NCBI GenBank assembly: GCA_029379385.1 | Contig: CM055605.1 | Span: 10,761,001-10,825,000, forward strand | DNA from: Quillaja saponaria | Taxonomy: Eukaryota > Streptophyta > Magnoliopsida > Fabales > Quillajaceae | Reading direction: 5' to 3' | DNA length: 64,000 nt | Shown here: piece after piece, positions 24,725 through 36,500 of the stretch | Numbering within the stretch: the stretch's first letter is position 1 | Layout of the letters: every line of letters starts with the position of its first letter | Translations under genes and position numbers: made by a program | Notes under the pieces: model-generated | Database searches by the model: none | What the model was told of the DNA's origin: nothing | What the model saw: only the letters and a program-made list of their open reading frames with translations

Positions 24725-26990
24725 AATTAAATTGCCCTACTTAACAGTTGATATTCACTGCCATCCATCACAGTACCTTTACAAATATTTGTATTTTAAA
24801 CAGGAGAAATTTGACAAGCTTTACAAATTAGCCACTCTGGAGGAAGTCAGACAAGCTCTTTTTGATATGTACCCGTTCAAGGCCCCGGGTTCGGATCGCT
24901 TTCAAGTCGTCTTTTTTCAGTCCCAGTGGAAGACACTCGAGCCTTTAGTGTTTCAAATAATAGAACAATGTTTGGTGGATCCTTAATTTTTTTCGAAGTA
25001 TCAATACTGCTTATACCACAATCATCCCTAAAATTCATCATCCAGTTAATATGACGCAATTAAGGCCAATTTGTCTATGTAATTCCATCTATAAGCTGCT
25101 CCTAAAATTACTTGATAATGGGTTGAAGAAAGTCTTGCCTAAGCCTGTTTATCTGAATCAAGCTAGTTGTATTCCCGGGAGGAGGATTTAGGATAACATA
25201 ACCATTGCGCAAGAGCTATTACATTATATGAGATATTTGAAAGGAAAAAAAGCAGTTTATGGAAATTAAAGTTGACTTAGAGAAGGCTTATGATCGGATC
25301 AGTTGGGATTTTATTAAAGATACTTTGCACATAATAGGATGTGATGGACAACTCGTTGACTTAATCATGTCTTGTGTCAGCTCATCTGCTTTCCAACTTA
25401 TTTGGAATGGTGAAGTCACTGATAAGTTTTTTCCTAGTAGGGGAATTCGACAAAGCGATCCTCTATCTCCCTATATCTTTGTTCTGTGTATGGAAAGACT
25501 AGTAAAGTGGAGGAAGGCTCTTGGAAAAAGTTAAGAATAGGGAGGGATGGTCTTAGTGTTTCTCATTTGATGTTTGCTGATGACCTCATTCTTTTCACTG
25601 AAGCAAATTCCGAGCAAGCCCTTCCTGTTAAGAGTGTCCTCAAGCAAGAGTTTGGAGGGGCTTCAAATCAACGAGTTAATAATGGAAGGACTCGCATCTT
25701 TTGATCTTCAAGGGTTGAAAGTAGTATCGAAAAAGATATTAAGAGAATTATGGGCTTTTGACACACTAGTGAGTTAAGAAAAAATCTTGGGGTGCACTAT
25801 TGCATGGTTCTTCTACCAAGCGACACTATAAATACACCGTGGAAAATGTGAAGGCTCGTCTAGTAGGTTGGAAAAACATCATGCTTTCCTTTGCCAGTAG
25901 GTTGACTCTTGTTCAATCCATGCCTTCAATCTATTCCTCTTTATTTTATGCAGTCCTCCCTTATTCCGATTGGAATTTGTGATGAGGTTGATAAACTTTG
26001 CAAGAATTTTCTTTGGGGTGATATGTATGAGAATAAAAAATTCCATATGGTGAAATGGGATACTATTATGCAAAGTAAGGAGCATAGAGGTCTTGGTTTG
26101 AAAAATTTGAAAATCATGAAGTCAGCTTTTATGATAAAGCTAGGTTGGGCTTTGATGAGTGATTCTACAAGTTTATGGGCTCAAACGATGAGGTTTAAAT
26201 ATCTAAAGGGGAAGGCTGTGTGTGAACCCCAGGTAGCTGAGAGGACGGACTCTCCTCTTTGGAAAGCCATTTGGAATGTTTAGGCTGACATTTTGCATGG
26301 AATGAACTGGGTTGTCTGTGATGGTAAAGATATTAACTTCTGGGTTGACAATTGGGTTCCGGAAGTAGGGCCTTTACTGTCTTATGTGGATGATCACTAG
26401 GGCACTACCGATATTATGGAAAAAAGTTTATGAGTTTACTACAGGCTCGGGGCAGTGGAATTATACCAGGTTAGCTTCTTTACTTCTAGATAGTATTATT
26501 GCCCGAATTAGAGCTCTTCTTCCACCTACTTCATGTGTTAACACGGATTCCATGGCTAAGGGCTTAGTGCAACTGGTGCTTTCTCTGTTAAGTCGGCTTA
26601 CTCTCTTCCAGCTTATGAGGATGATAAGGTGGTGAACTAAGAGTGGAAGCTAATCTGGAAGTGGCCAGAACCTCACTGAATCAAGAGTTTTCTTTGGTTG
26701 ATCATGAATGGGGGGTTCTAACAAACGTCGAGCTTGCTAGGCAATGTGAGGGGGTTAATACGGTTTGTATGTATTGTAAAAAGCATGAGGAAATGACTAT
26801 CCACATGCTTCGGGATTGCTCTACGGCAAAAGCAGTGTAGTAAAATATATTAGGCCATGATCAAATAATGACTTTCTTTGAGGGTTAGGGTTGGAATGTG
26901 GTTTTCAAAATCTGAGGGACCATATGGGTGATGTGAGTTGGTATACTTTGTTTGGGGTCACCTGTTGGCAACCCAACTCTTTTTTAATAA
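24725..26990 (+). mobile_element. Decayed L1-type LINE, ORF2 reverse transcriptase to zf-RVT region
   Basis: 5'-truncated non-LTR retrotransposon. In order: the finger region (LEEVRQALFDMYPFKAPGSD, 24834 on), LRPICLCNSIYKLL near 25050-25100, KVDLEKAYDRISWDFIK from about 25268, a G-I-R-Q-S-D-P-L-S-P-Y-I-F motif near 25440-25480, the catalytic FADDLILFTEANS near 25573-25610, thumb and connection sequence to 26280, and a zinc-finger-like CMYCKKHEEMTIHMLRDC near 26768-26820. Frameshifts and stops (for example after VDP at 24986 and near 25190) break ORF2 into at least six frames. It breaks off near the start of the RNase H part. Certainly inactive. Confidence 0.9.
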
Positions 26991-27536
26991 ATCGAACCGA
27001 AACTAAATTCATTTTTTTTTTTGGTTTTTCTTTTTAATAACAGAATTATTCGATTCAGCTACCAAATATTCTAGGTGTTAACTAAAACCAAACTGAAATA
27101 TATGTTTTTAATTTTAATTTAACATGATTTAATCATTTAAGGGTATGTTATAGCTTATTTTGTAGGTATATTTAATAATTTATATTAAAAGTATTTTTTT
27201 AATGTCTCCTCTCGAAATGCATAGCGGTCCGATCAGATACATGCTAGCACGCGCGGCTGGAACATGGGCAGATCTGTTTTTAGCTCCATCATGTCTATAT
27301 TCAATGTCGAGGTGCGTAAGACAACCAAAAAAAAAAAAAAACAAACAAACATGGCAAAGAACCTTTTCATCTTTATTAATGATAAATTTATAACTAGCTT
27401 ACGTGCTTAAGAGTAAAAGGTTGAACACTTTTTGTTTTATTTCAACATTTCGTTTATTAAAAAATAAGTAAAAGACATTTAAAAATATTAATTATCTAGA
27501 CGAACTTCTTCAAGTCTCATCTCAGTGTAAAAGTAA
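26991..27536. other. Intergenic DNA with AACCGAAA-type repeat remnant
   Basis: About 26990-27120 holds CGAACCGAAACTAAA and ATTCGATTCAGCTACCAAAT, like the end of a small MITE related in style to 61098-61624. The rest, including a 63-codon frame at 27202-27393, shows nothing recognisable. Confidence 0.35.
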
Positions 27537-28347
27537 GAGAAAAACTTATATAGAGGGACTTTATCTCGTCTTTCTTGCAGCAACCCAATAAATCACTATT
27601 ATGTGTTTAGATAAATCAGATTAGCAGTACAGTTAATATGAGTTAACCCAACATTAAAAATATCTCTCTCGTATCAAATTCTTTGTTTTTTCCCTCCCAC
27701 CTCTCCTCCACCCATACCACCATATGAAAGAATTTCACAGTCATTAACCACAAATCAGTGAATCACCATGACTTTTATTAGTCCTCTTGCATTTTCCAGT
27801 TAGTGGCTTACAAATCACAATAAGAAATTAATTGACGATTAAGTGAAAAACAAAACTCAAAAACATGTTCATATGATTTCAAAAAAAAAAAAAGTTTAGT
27901 GATTAGAATTGACCTTATTATATATATTTTTATTTTTATGTGAGGATAAATTTAATATTTCATAATAAACTTTTATTATAATATTTCAATAAAATGTTTC
28001 TGTACGGCAGTATTGGTGGTCAGTGACAACAATGGGGTTGATTGAGGTGGTGGGATGGGTAGAGAGAGAAACCAATGGAGATGGTGAAGAGAGAGAGTCA
28101 AATTTGAGAAGAAAGAGAAAGACGGAGAGAGAGAAAATAAATAATTTAATTCGAGAGAGATTATAAGAGAGATTGGTGGGTGGTTAATAAAATTAATTGA
28201 TCTACTTTAAGGTTGGGTTAGTTAATTTTAGTATTGAGTTAACTCATATTAACTGTACTACTAACATGGTTTATTTAAACATATGACAGTGATTTATTGG
28301 TTAATGCAAGAATGACGTGATAGAGTCACTCTATATAAGTTTTTCTC
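27537..28347. mobile_element. Foldback element with long inverted-repeat arms (811 bases)
   Basis: The left arm starts GAGAAAAACTTATATAGAG and the right arm ends CTCTATATAAGTTTTTCTC. Pairing continues inward for about 140 bases (ACAGTTAATATGAGTTAACC against GAGTTAACTCATATTAACTG) and on through a CT-rich/GA-rich pair. No coding capacity and no clear target duplication. A partial relative lies at about 60640-60830. Confidence 0.7.
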
Positions 28348-29329
28348 CAGCATTAGGGCCAATCAAATTTAATAATACTTGTGATTATTTAAATAAATAT
28401 ATCACATTATGACTACCTACTTATTAAGTTTCCTAAGTTATATATTTTATAAGATATATATTTTATGTCAGAGCCTACAATTCTTGTGTTTCAAACAAAT
28501 TGCTTGCAATTAAGTAGGCTCCTAAATTTTTATATAATTGTCTTATACTTATGCAAGTATAAAAATAAAGAAATTTTTGTATGCATCGTTATTTGGAGAA
28601 TAATTATATGCTTGTATTTTAAGCAGAATAATTTTGAATAATTGCGTATGACATAAGAAAATAATGAGTTAAACATTGCATGCTTACTGCATACGGACTA
28701 TTTACATATTCATGATAATAAGACTAGACAGTCTACATTTATTGAAACATCTTAGTAAATGATTATGCATCAAATGTGTTTGGCTAGTACACCCTTTTGA
28801 CACAAATTTACGGCCTTACAACCGGCTCTTACAAATATTTATTATCTCCATCGAATATTATTTGCATTTTTGTGGTAGTTAGTGTTTGGAGAGTTGTTTT
28901 GTGATTTTGGTGTTTAGTAGGCAGTCTTTAATTGTTATCTCCATCGAATGTATTTTTACGAATTTACGGTTTTGACTACAGCCAATAGGAAATACCTATT
29001 AGTTATATATTTTCAAACTCGAGTCAAATTAACGACTGAGTTATGCTTATTATTTGGTACTAGATAAAATATTTTCAAGTGGTTTACCTTACAACTCAGT
29101 ACAAAAAAACAAAATGTATTGATGTCAAAAGATGACCACAAATAAGGAAAATATTCCTCCTCTTACATCGTAAACTATACACAGCTTGGGATCAAATTGA
29201 ATGTTATACTTCGTGTTTATTCAAGTATGTATATAAAAAATATATATATAATATTATTGCTTATTTTTTTTCCAACAAGATTGCATTGAATATTTTCACA
29301 TATGCGGATTTAACGAATTTTTCTTGAGC
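28348..29329. other. Intergenic DNA with a short repeat shared with 51.4 kb
   Basis: No gene is seen. About 28765-28860 (CAAATTTACGGCCTTACAAC and flanks) is related to about 51370-51480 (CAAATTTACGACCTTACAAT), so both carry a piece of the same repeat, family unknown. Confidence 0.4.
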
Positions 29330-29610
29330 TCACTTTTTAGCTACAATTGTCAAAAATATTACAGGAAAATCTTTGTGCAGAAAGTCAGTAAGTCTGATTA
29401 GCTCATCACCTTGAACACGAAAGAGGCTATCGCCTATCATTATCACGCTAACAAATAGCTCAAAGAGCTTATACTCGCTTTTTAGCTGATAGCCCTTGGG
29501 AGTAGTGATATCAAATATGTCCCCACTCACGACTATAAATGTCTGGACAAAATAATCTGACCCTAAAGAAATGCATTAAACAACATTTCAGCTTAATCAG
29601 TTTTTTAGCG
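29330..29610 (-). pseudogene. Coding-like gene fragment of unknown family
   Basis: A minus-strand frame with balanced composition runs from about 29570 to a stop at 29330. It reads SDYFVQTFIVVSGDIFDI, then TTPKGYQLKSEYKLFELF, and near the end GDELIRLTDFLHKDFPVIFL. A TTTCTTTAG acceptor-like site lies just upstream (about 29570-29580), so this may be one exon of a larger gene. I do not recognise the family. No neighbouring exons are clear, and Gypsy sequence begins about 165 bases further up, so it is probably a relic or a fragment captured by an element. Confidence 0.45.
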
Positions 29611-29774
29611 AGGCCCCTCAGATACTAAATCACTATAGGTACCGAGTTTTCACCTGACTATTTTCATCGCCAGGCATCTTAATCCTCTTAGCTTAATGTT
29701 TACAAGAGCCCCCGTTGATTGCAAGTCTGATTCACTTCGCTTATTGAACTTGTTTTGGGGGAACTAATGAAAAT

Positions 29775-30055
29775 ACAAGATTAGTCATATCCAATATAAC
29801 AATGACATGTGGCAAAACAACCCTCATACACTTGTCACCACATGATTGACACTCTTATCTTTATATAAAAACATAAGTCTCCTATGTTCAAGTTCTAAAA
29901 TCTCTCACTTTCTCTTTTTATATTTACTTATACCTTTAAAAATATAATGACTTAAGAATCTGAGTGCTAACATGTCTATAGGACCACCTATACAGGTTTA
30001 CCAAAGAGCAAGTAAGGAGATCTCCCGAGCTTGAACAATTCTTTCATCAACAAAA
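29775..30055 (+). mobile_element. Gypsy (Tat/Ogre-like) LTR fragment 3
   Basis: Related by eye to 14810-15085 and 20228-20510: CATATCCAATATAACAATGACATGTGGC, TTCAAGTTCTAAAATCTCTCAC and GACTTAAGAATCTGAGTGC occur in the same order. It stops before a primer-binding site can be identified. Confidence 0.45.
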
Positions 30056-30097
30056 TCAATTTTAATTTTATGAAACATAGAATTGGTTAGTTAGAAT

Positions 30098-30563
30098 TAG
30101 AGGTGTCAATGAGCCGAGCTCGGCTCGTCTCGTCTCACTTTAGGCAAGCTCGAGCTCGTCTCAGGCTCGCGAGCAAATATTCAATCTCGGCTTGGCTCGG
30201 CTCGTTAAGGGCTCATGAAGATTTTTTAAAAATTCTAAAAAAGTTTTGTATGCAAGGAGAGTTGAACCCAAAACCACTTAGTAAGTATTTGTGCAAATTA
30301 CCACTAAACCAAGTAACAATTTATGTTAGTTTTTTTGTATATAAATAGATTTATTATAAATATATATATAAATAATAAAAATTTTATTAAATAATATTAA
30401 ACGAGCTAGCTCACGAACCGAGTTTTGGAAAGATTGAGCTCGACTCGTTTTACTAAATGAGCTTAAAATAAAACTCAAGATTGGCTCGTTTAAAAAACAA
30501 GCTGACCTTGATCCGAGCTCTTAACGAGTAGCTCACGAGCTAGCTCGACTCATTGCCACTCCT
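30098..30563. mobile_element. Mutator-like MITE with tRNA-like core, copy 3
   Basis: Third member of the family at 13441 and 18895, at an independent site. It has perfect 9-base flanking repeats AGTTAGAAT (30089-30097 and 30564-30572). Ends are AGAGGTGTCAATGAGCC and GACTCATTGCCACTCCT. The interior again reads, on the minus strand, TTGGTTTAGTGGTAATTTG and then GGGTTCAACTC. Confidence 0.75.
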
Positions 30564-30572
30564 AGTTAGAAT

Positions 30573-31788
30573 CATAATTTATAAGTTTTGATCATGAAAA
30601 ATAAATTAATCACAAATGTGATTTCATCACTTGGATGTTACCTTTGATAATTTTTGACAAAGGTGATCGTTGTCTCTGACAGTCTTCGATTATGGTAATC
30701 GTTAATCATTTTGGGGGCCCTGATAGTGGTGGTTATAATTTTGGTAGTTACCAATGATGGAGTTTGTTGTCTCTGGCAACCCCTTGTGGGTGGACTTGGT
30801 TAGTGGGCGGACTTAGCTTACATAATAAGAGATTTCTTTGTTTGTCCAAGCTCGACCTAGCCTGGACATGGACATGTGGACTTAATTTTTTGCCCAAGCC
30901 CGGCCCTTTACAAAATCTTAACACCTAAACCTACCCAAGTACTGCCATCATAATTTTTTTTTTCCAGTTTATCATTATATTGAAAAGTTCATAAAAATTA
31001 TCTGATAAATTCAATATCTGTAAAAGTACATCATATAATATTTGTAGTATCTAAAAGATGACATCTTCTTTGTGGTCATCTTCATCACTAGAACTTCAGT
31101 TTTTTTTGTTTTTTTTCCTTTTTCTATGCATCATCATATTATTACATAAAATAATTAATAGAATTTTAAAAATATTAATTATAATATGAGAGAGCTAGAC
31201 CAAGCCTGGACTTTTTTTAAAATATTAATTATCTGATAGTGGCCTTCAATTGTTGTTTTGGTCTAAGGTGTTTCTTACTTGAGGGTTGTTTATGATCAAA
31301 TAATATAACTCAAAAATTTGATCTGAAGTTAAACTGAACCATAACATGTTGCCATGGAATTTGAACTTATAATAACAGAAATACAATACAGTTCTTAATA
31401 GCCTTTCTGATGTACAAACAAAAAAGGAAACAACAAAAAATAATATTTTTCTTTCTTTTTCTTCTTTCAGCTTTCATCTTTTTTTTTCTTTTTTTTTTTT
31501 TGCCTAGTCAACCCTAAGCTAAATTATATTGACATTACAATTAAATGAAAATGTGAAAATCAAATGGGATTAGTGGAGATGCAGGGGAAGGGTACGGTTT
31601 CAATTTATATTGCTGATACAATCTGCATAAGCACCCACATTCCCACTTTATCCTCACAACTAATGCATGAAATGACATATAACTGACATGAAGAATAAAT
31701 AGTCAAAAGCATTAGTTGTTTTCTCATTCATTTGGCGATTCTCAACCTCGAGCAATCTCAGTTATTGGTGGAGTAATATTCAATCACA
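30573..31788. other. Intergenic DNA downstream of ZIFL-B, including its 3' UTR
   Basis: About 30690-30960 is a GC-richer patch (CTCGACCTAGCCTGGACATGG, GCCCAAGCCCGGCCC) resembling a repeat, class unknown. Pyrimidine-rich stretches lie near 31440-31505. The bases next to the ZIFL-B stop must include its 3' UTR, but I cannot place the poly(A) site. Confidence 0.35.
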
Positions 31789-33542
31789 TTACTGTCTCCC
31801 TGTTGATTGTTTCTTTACTCTTAGAAATGGTCTGAACAACATCAACACTCCAAGTCCTTCAATTACATTCAAGATGAAGAAGACCATATTTGTACCTGCA
31901 GTGAACATGACTCGGTAAGATCCTGATCACCAGTTGTCAGGGAAGACCAAAATGAAGTTATAAATGGAATTCTCCACCAAGCTGGGGTAACATAACAGAA
32001 GAGAATGCTTAGTGCCACCAGTACATGGCTGGCGAAAGAACTGGGGGATATTTGGACTACACATGACAATGTATGTTACTTATAATCTCAGAATGTAATA
32101 TCTTTTGCATAATTGCAGGCATCTAATTTACACAGAAAACATGGAGAAAACGGAGCAGAATAAGAAGTGTTGTACATAATAGTGTATGAATTGGACGAGG
32201 CTGGACCTTTATTGAAGTTGACCTAACATAAATGATTTTTCTTTTCCAAACTAAAGGCCTACTCTGCAAAGCTAAGGCATTCTATTTTTCTGTCTAGCAA
32301 GGGCTCACAATTCCTCACGCTTTATGGACTGTGTTAACACATGTCTAACAGCTAAACATACGAGTTGGACAAAATCTCTTCTATAGACTAGCAAAATGAT
32401 TAGGCATGAAAAAACTTATTTCAATATCTTACCTGGAAGGAAAGCAGCATCCAGACGTTTTTGTGACCAAGAAAACCTGTGATGGAAAAGATCAAATAAG
32501 CAGATGACAGATTAATCCCTTTAAACATGTCTTATGAGGAACTATTTTGAGTATTGCTAAAAACAAGGAATAAGCATTGGAAAGGACACTCACACTGCAC
32601 CGCCCCCAGCTGGACCAATTGCTTTGAATAATGACATACCAGTCATGGAAATGCCATTAGCAGCTCCCCTTTGGTGTTGTTCCTGTTTCATAAATTAAAC
32701 ATTAAATTTATCCTACAATTGAAGCAAGATAACCTGATAACTTGAGGTAAGAGAATTACCACAGCTCTATTTTGCAGAATGAACAAACCGGTGGTGATTG
32801 TCACCTGGTAAAACAAAAAAGTCAAAAAATTTAAGAGTAAGTAAATGTCAGTATCTGCAAAAATGCCATAAAGTAAATAATTTTTCCCTCAAGACCATTA
32901 GTTTTTCCTAAATAAGTGCTTGGTTTTGTTAGGCTACTCTTGTTGCATGCATTATGTGCCATCTGTCCAACATACCAAGGAGGGGAAAAAAGGAAATGGA
33001 AAATGAGATTATTGTACTTTAAGAGCAAGAGGTTTTAGAATTTATTTAACATGATCTGCCAAATTGACTTTCTCAAATGTAAACAGAAGCTATGTTTTAA
33101 AACAGCATTACTTTTATCCATAAAAATGCAAGGAAAACACTAACAAGTAAAAAAAATTCATCCCTCCACAAAAACCTCCAAAACTCAGGTCTTGGGTTCC
33201 TACTAAGACCTTTATACATTAAGGACCAGTACATATTTGACTCCAAACGTATCTCTAGTTCTAAGCTTCTACAATATACACTGCTGCCACAATATACATC
33301 TATACACAACATATCAGGAAGATAACAATCCCTTTGTTCATAACTGATTTATATGATTTTGTCAGAAACCACACTTCACCAAAGTTGATCAAATCAGTCT
33401 TCAAATCTCAAAATTCTCGTATAAATGATGATAGAATTGACATAAAGAATTAAAACACGCAGCTTTGATGTTCTATCTTGCATTGTCAGAGTGAAATAAA
33501 CTATTATACTACTATAAATGAATGAAAAAAGAAACAGGAAAG

Positions 33543-33573
<31 letters not shown>

Positions 33574-36500
33574 AAAGAAAGGATGTATAACTCCATCTAT
33601 TAAGTCTTCTTAAGAAAGTCAGGAAACACTGATGGCTATAGGCCTACAACTATACCATACAATGCTACGGTTTTCGTTAATTTAAGTTTTCTGGGCGTTA
33701 TGAGAAAAGTAACAGGTAATTTTAACTTTTGAGCTCCTTGATGTTCATTGAATTGAAAACAATGTCTGCCTAAATTCCTCCTTGCTTATTTACATTAAAA
33801 CACTTACTGCATTGGGATGCATTTTTGAGAGTCATAGAACTTCAACAAAACCTTTTCATGAAGTGTTAAACGAGGAAATAGTTGCACTTACAGACATAAG
33901 AGACTTCAAAACAGAAGCAATATTTATCACCAGGTACAAGGTGAAGCCCGACAACATTGCTATAAAGGGGTAACTTTGCAAGAGAGGAATTGCTAAGACC
34001 TGCAAATAATATTCAGATAATTCACGGACATAAGTATTTGACATACCATGACATTCAGAAAGCACACTTGATGCTATACAACAACTAAAAAACTAACCCC
34101 TGAAATGCGAGCTGTGTTAACAGGCCCAAAAGCTCTCTCCACAATTGGATATAGTGTTAGTTGGAAGATCAAAAGAGAAAAACCTAAAAGTTGAATATAT
34201 GGTCAGTTGCAAAACAGCATTGTATGAAGCTATGCATAAATCCACACATACAAGTTCTGTATCTGTTGGTGAAGGGCATTTTTTTATATGGTTTACAAAT
34301 TATCATATCGCATAAATACACAGAACTGGCTTAATGTTGCAGAAAAAACTCACTCAAGAAGTCCACGGTATAAATAATGTACACGTTGAGTGTGAATAAG
34401 GGTATTTACACACCCTTCAGCTTTACCCATTACTTGAAATGTTTCACAGCTTAACGGATACACTAGAATAAATTGTTGAGTCTAAAAACTATTTAGCATG
34501 GAAGAAACCCATTCACATTCAGATATAAGCCTAACAGATGTATATATTTAAGGCTTAAACACCATCCCAATTAAAATAAACTAATGGGGAGATATAGCTA
34601 ATATGCAAATATTCTGGATCTATTACAAGAAGACTGAAACTTTTTGCCATTTTGTCCATAGTCAATAAACTATTGATTAAAGAGAAATTATAGAAGATCC
34701 AAATATCACTGAGTAAACAATCAATAGTAAAAAAATATCATGTATGAATAGGTAACTAATTGTGCACATCATCCAATGTACCAAAGAATGCCTTTACCAA
34801 GTTTCAAAGTGTAAATACTAGCAAGAATTCTGTAACAAGATTGGCAAAAAGAAAATGGCTTCGGGGAATTATCATATGACCTCAAGGGAACCAAAAACCT
34901 AGAGAAAGGATTTATACGCCAGCCAAATACATATCTAAGTATCAATAAGCATCGAAGGATACCTGATATTGCAAGAACATTACCAACATCATCAGTAGAA
35001 AAGCTCATACCCCCCAATCTTCTAGGGCTGACAGCCCATAATGAGAAAACCTATAAAAACATATTCAGTTGTCACCTATAGGCTATAGCCAATTAGATTA
35101 AACATTAGGTCCTCTGAGAAACTAAACAATTAAAGCACGAGAGGCAGTAGATAAGACTCAACCAAAGCAGATGTATCAAACTGTTTCTAACAACATAAGG
35201 TAGGTAAAATACCTCCTGGTAAGCAATATCATGAAGTGAGAAAACACAATAAATGATGATGGATGACATCAAGGGCCAATTTAAGAGGAGGTTTTCGTTT
35301 GTTATTAAATGTCTCCCTTCAGATTCTTGAGGTTTCTTGTCCTCATCAATGGCACTGGTTGCATTTTCCAGAGCTTCATATGAGTCATCAGGGGATTCAT
35401 CAGTGTCTTTGTGGTTGTGCAGTGTTTCCTGTAGTAATCCAGATAATTTAAGTAACAATTTGCTGTCTCTAGTCAGTCTTTTTATTAAAATAAAAAATAC
35501 AGCACCAATAAAGTATAAAACAAAGGCAACTAAGTTTTAAAACGAGCAATTAATACATACCGGAAGCCAGATGCAAGCAATAAGTACTCCACATGCTAAA
35601 ACTGATATGCACAAGCTTGGCAAGAAGTAAGGGAATCTGCACCACAAATTGAGGTTTACATCATAATACATAACACAAAGCATGAAGAAATATGACACTG
35701 ACAGTGCATCTCTGGAAACTAAAAAGCCGGTAAAATTCACTTACTTATCCCAGATTGAACCTTTCGGAAATATATGTGGATATTTCTCTGCGGGCTGAAA
35801 GAAAAATTTAACCACAATATTAGAGTAACAAATGACAAGCATGGGAATATACATATATATAGAGAGAGAGAGAGAAAAGAAATTAAATTAAATATCTTAA
35901 GATACTCAACTCAACTAAGTCTTAAATCCCAAACTAGTTGGGCTTGGCTATATGAATCATTTTCCTCTATTCGCATCGATCTGAGATAACATTTTCAGTA
36001 ATCCCTAGAGCAGCCATATCTTTCTCGATGATTGCCCTCATATAAGTTTCAGTCTCCCCTTACCACGTCTAACACCTGACATCTGTACCAAATCACTTTT
36101 CTTAACTACTGCGTCTATTGGTTGACATTGGATATGTACAAACCAAAATAGGCGATTCTCCCTCATTTTCTCCTCAATAGGTGCTACTTCCACCTTCTTA
36201 CGGATCTCCTCATTCCTTATTCTATCCTTTCTTGTATGTCCGGTTATTCATCTCAACATTCTCATTAGGCTACTCCCATTTTAAGCGAGTGTTGTTTCTT
36301 AACTGTCTAACATTCGGTACCATACAGCATAGCTAGTCTCACTGCTGTCTTGTAAATTTTCCTTTCAATCTGTTCAGGATTTTAAGATCACATAAAACTC
36401 TCAAAGCACTTCGCCACTTCACCCACTCAGCCTTGATCCTATAGCTTATATCATACTCAATTGCGCCATATTTTTGTATAAATGAACCTAAATACTTAAC

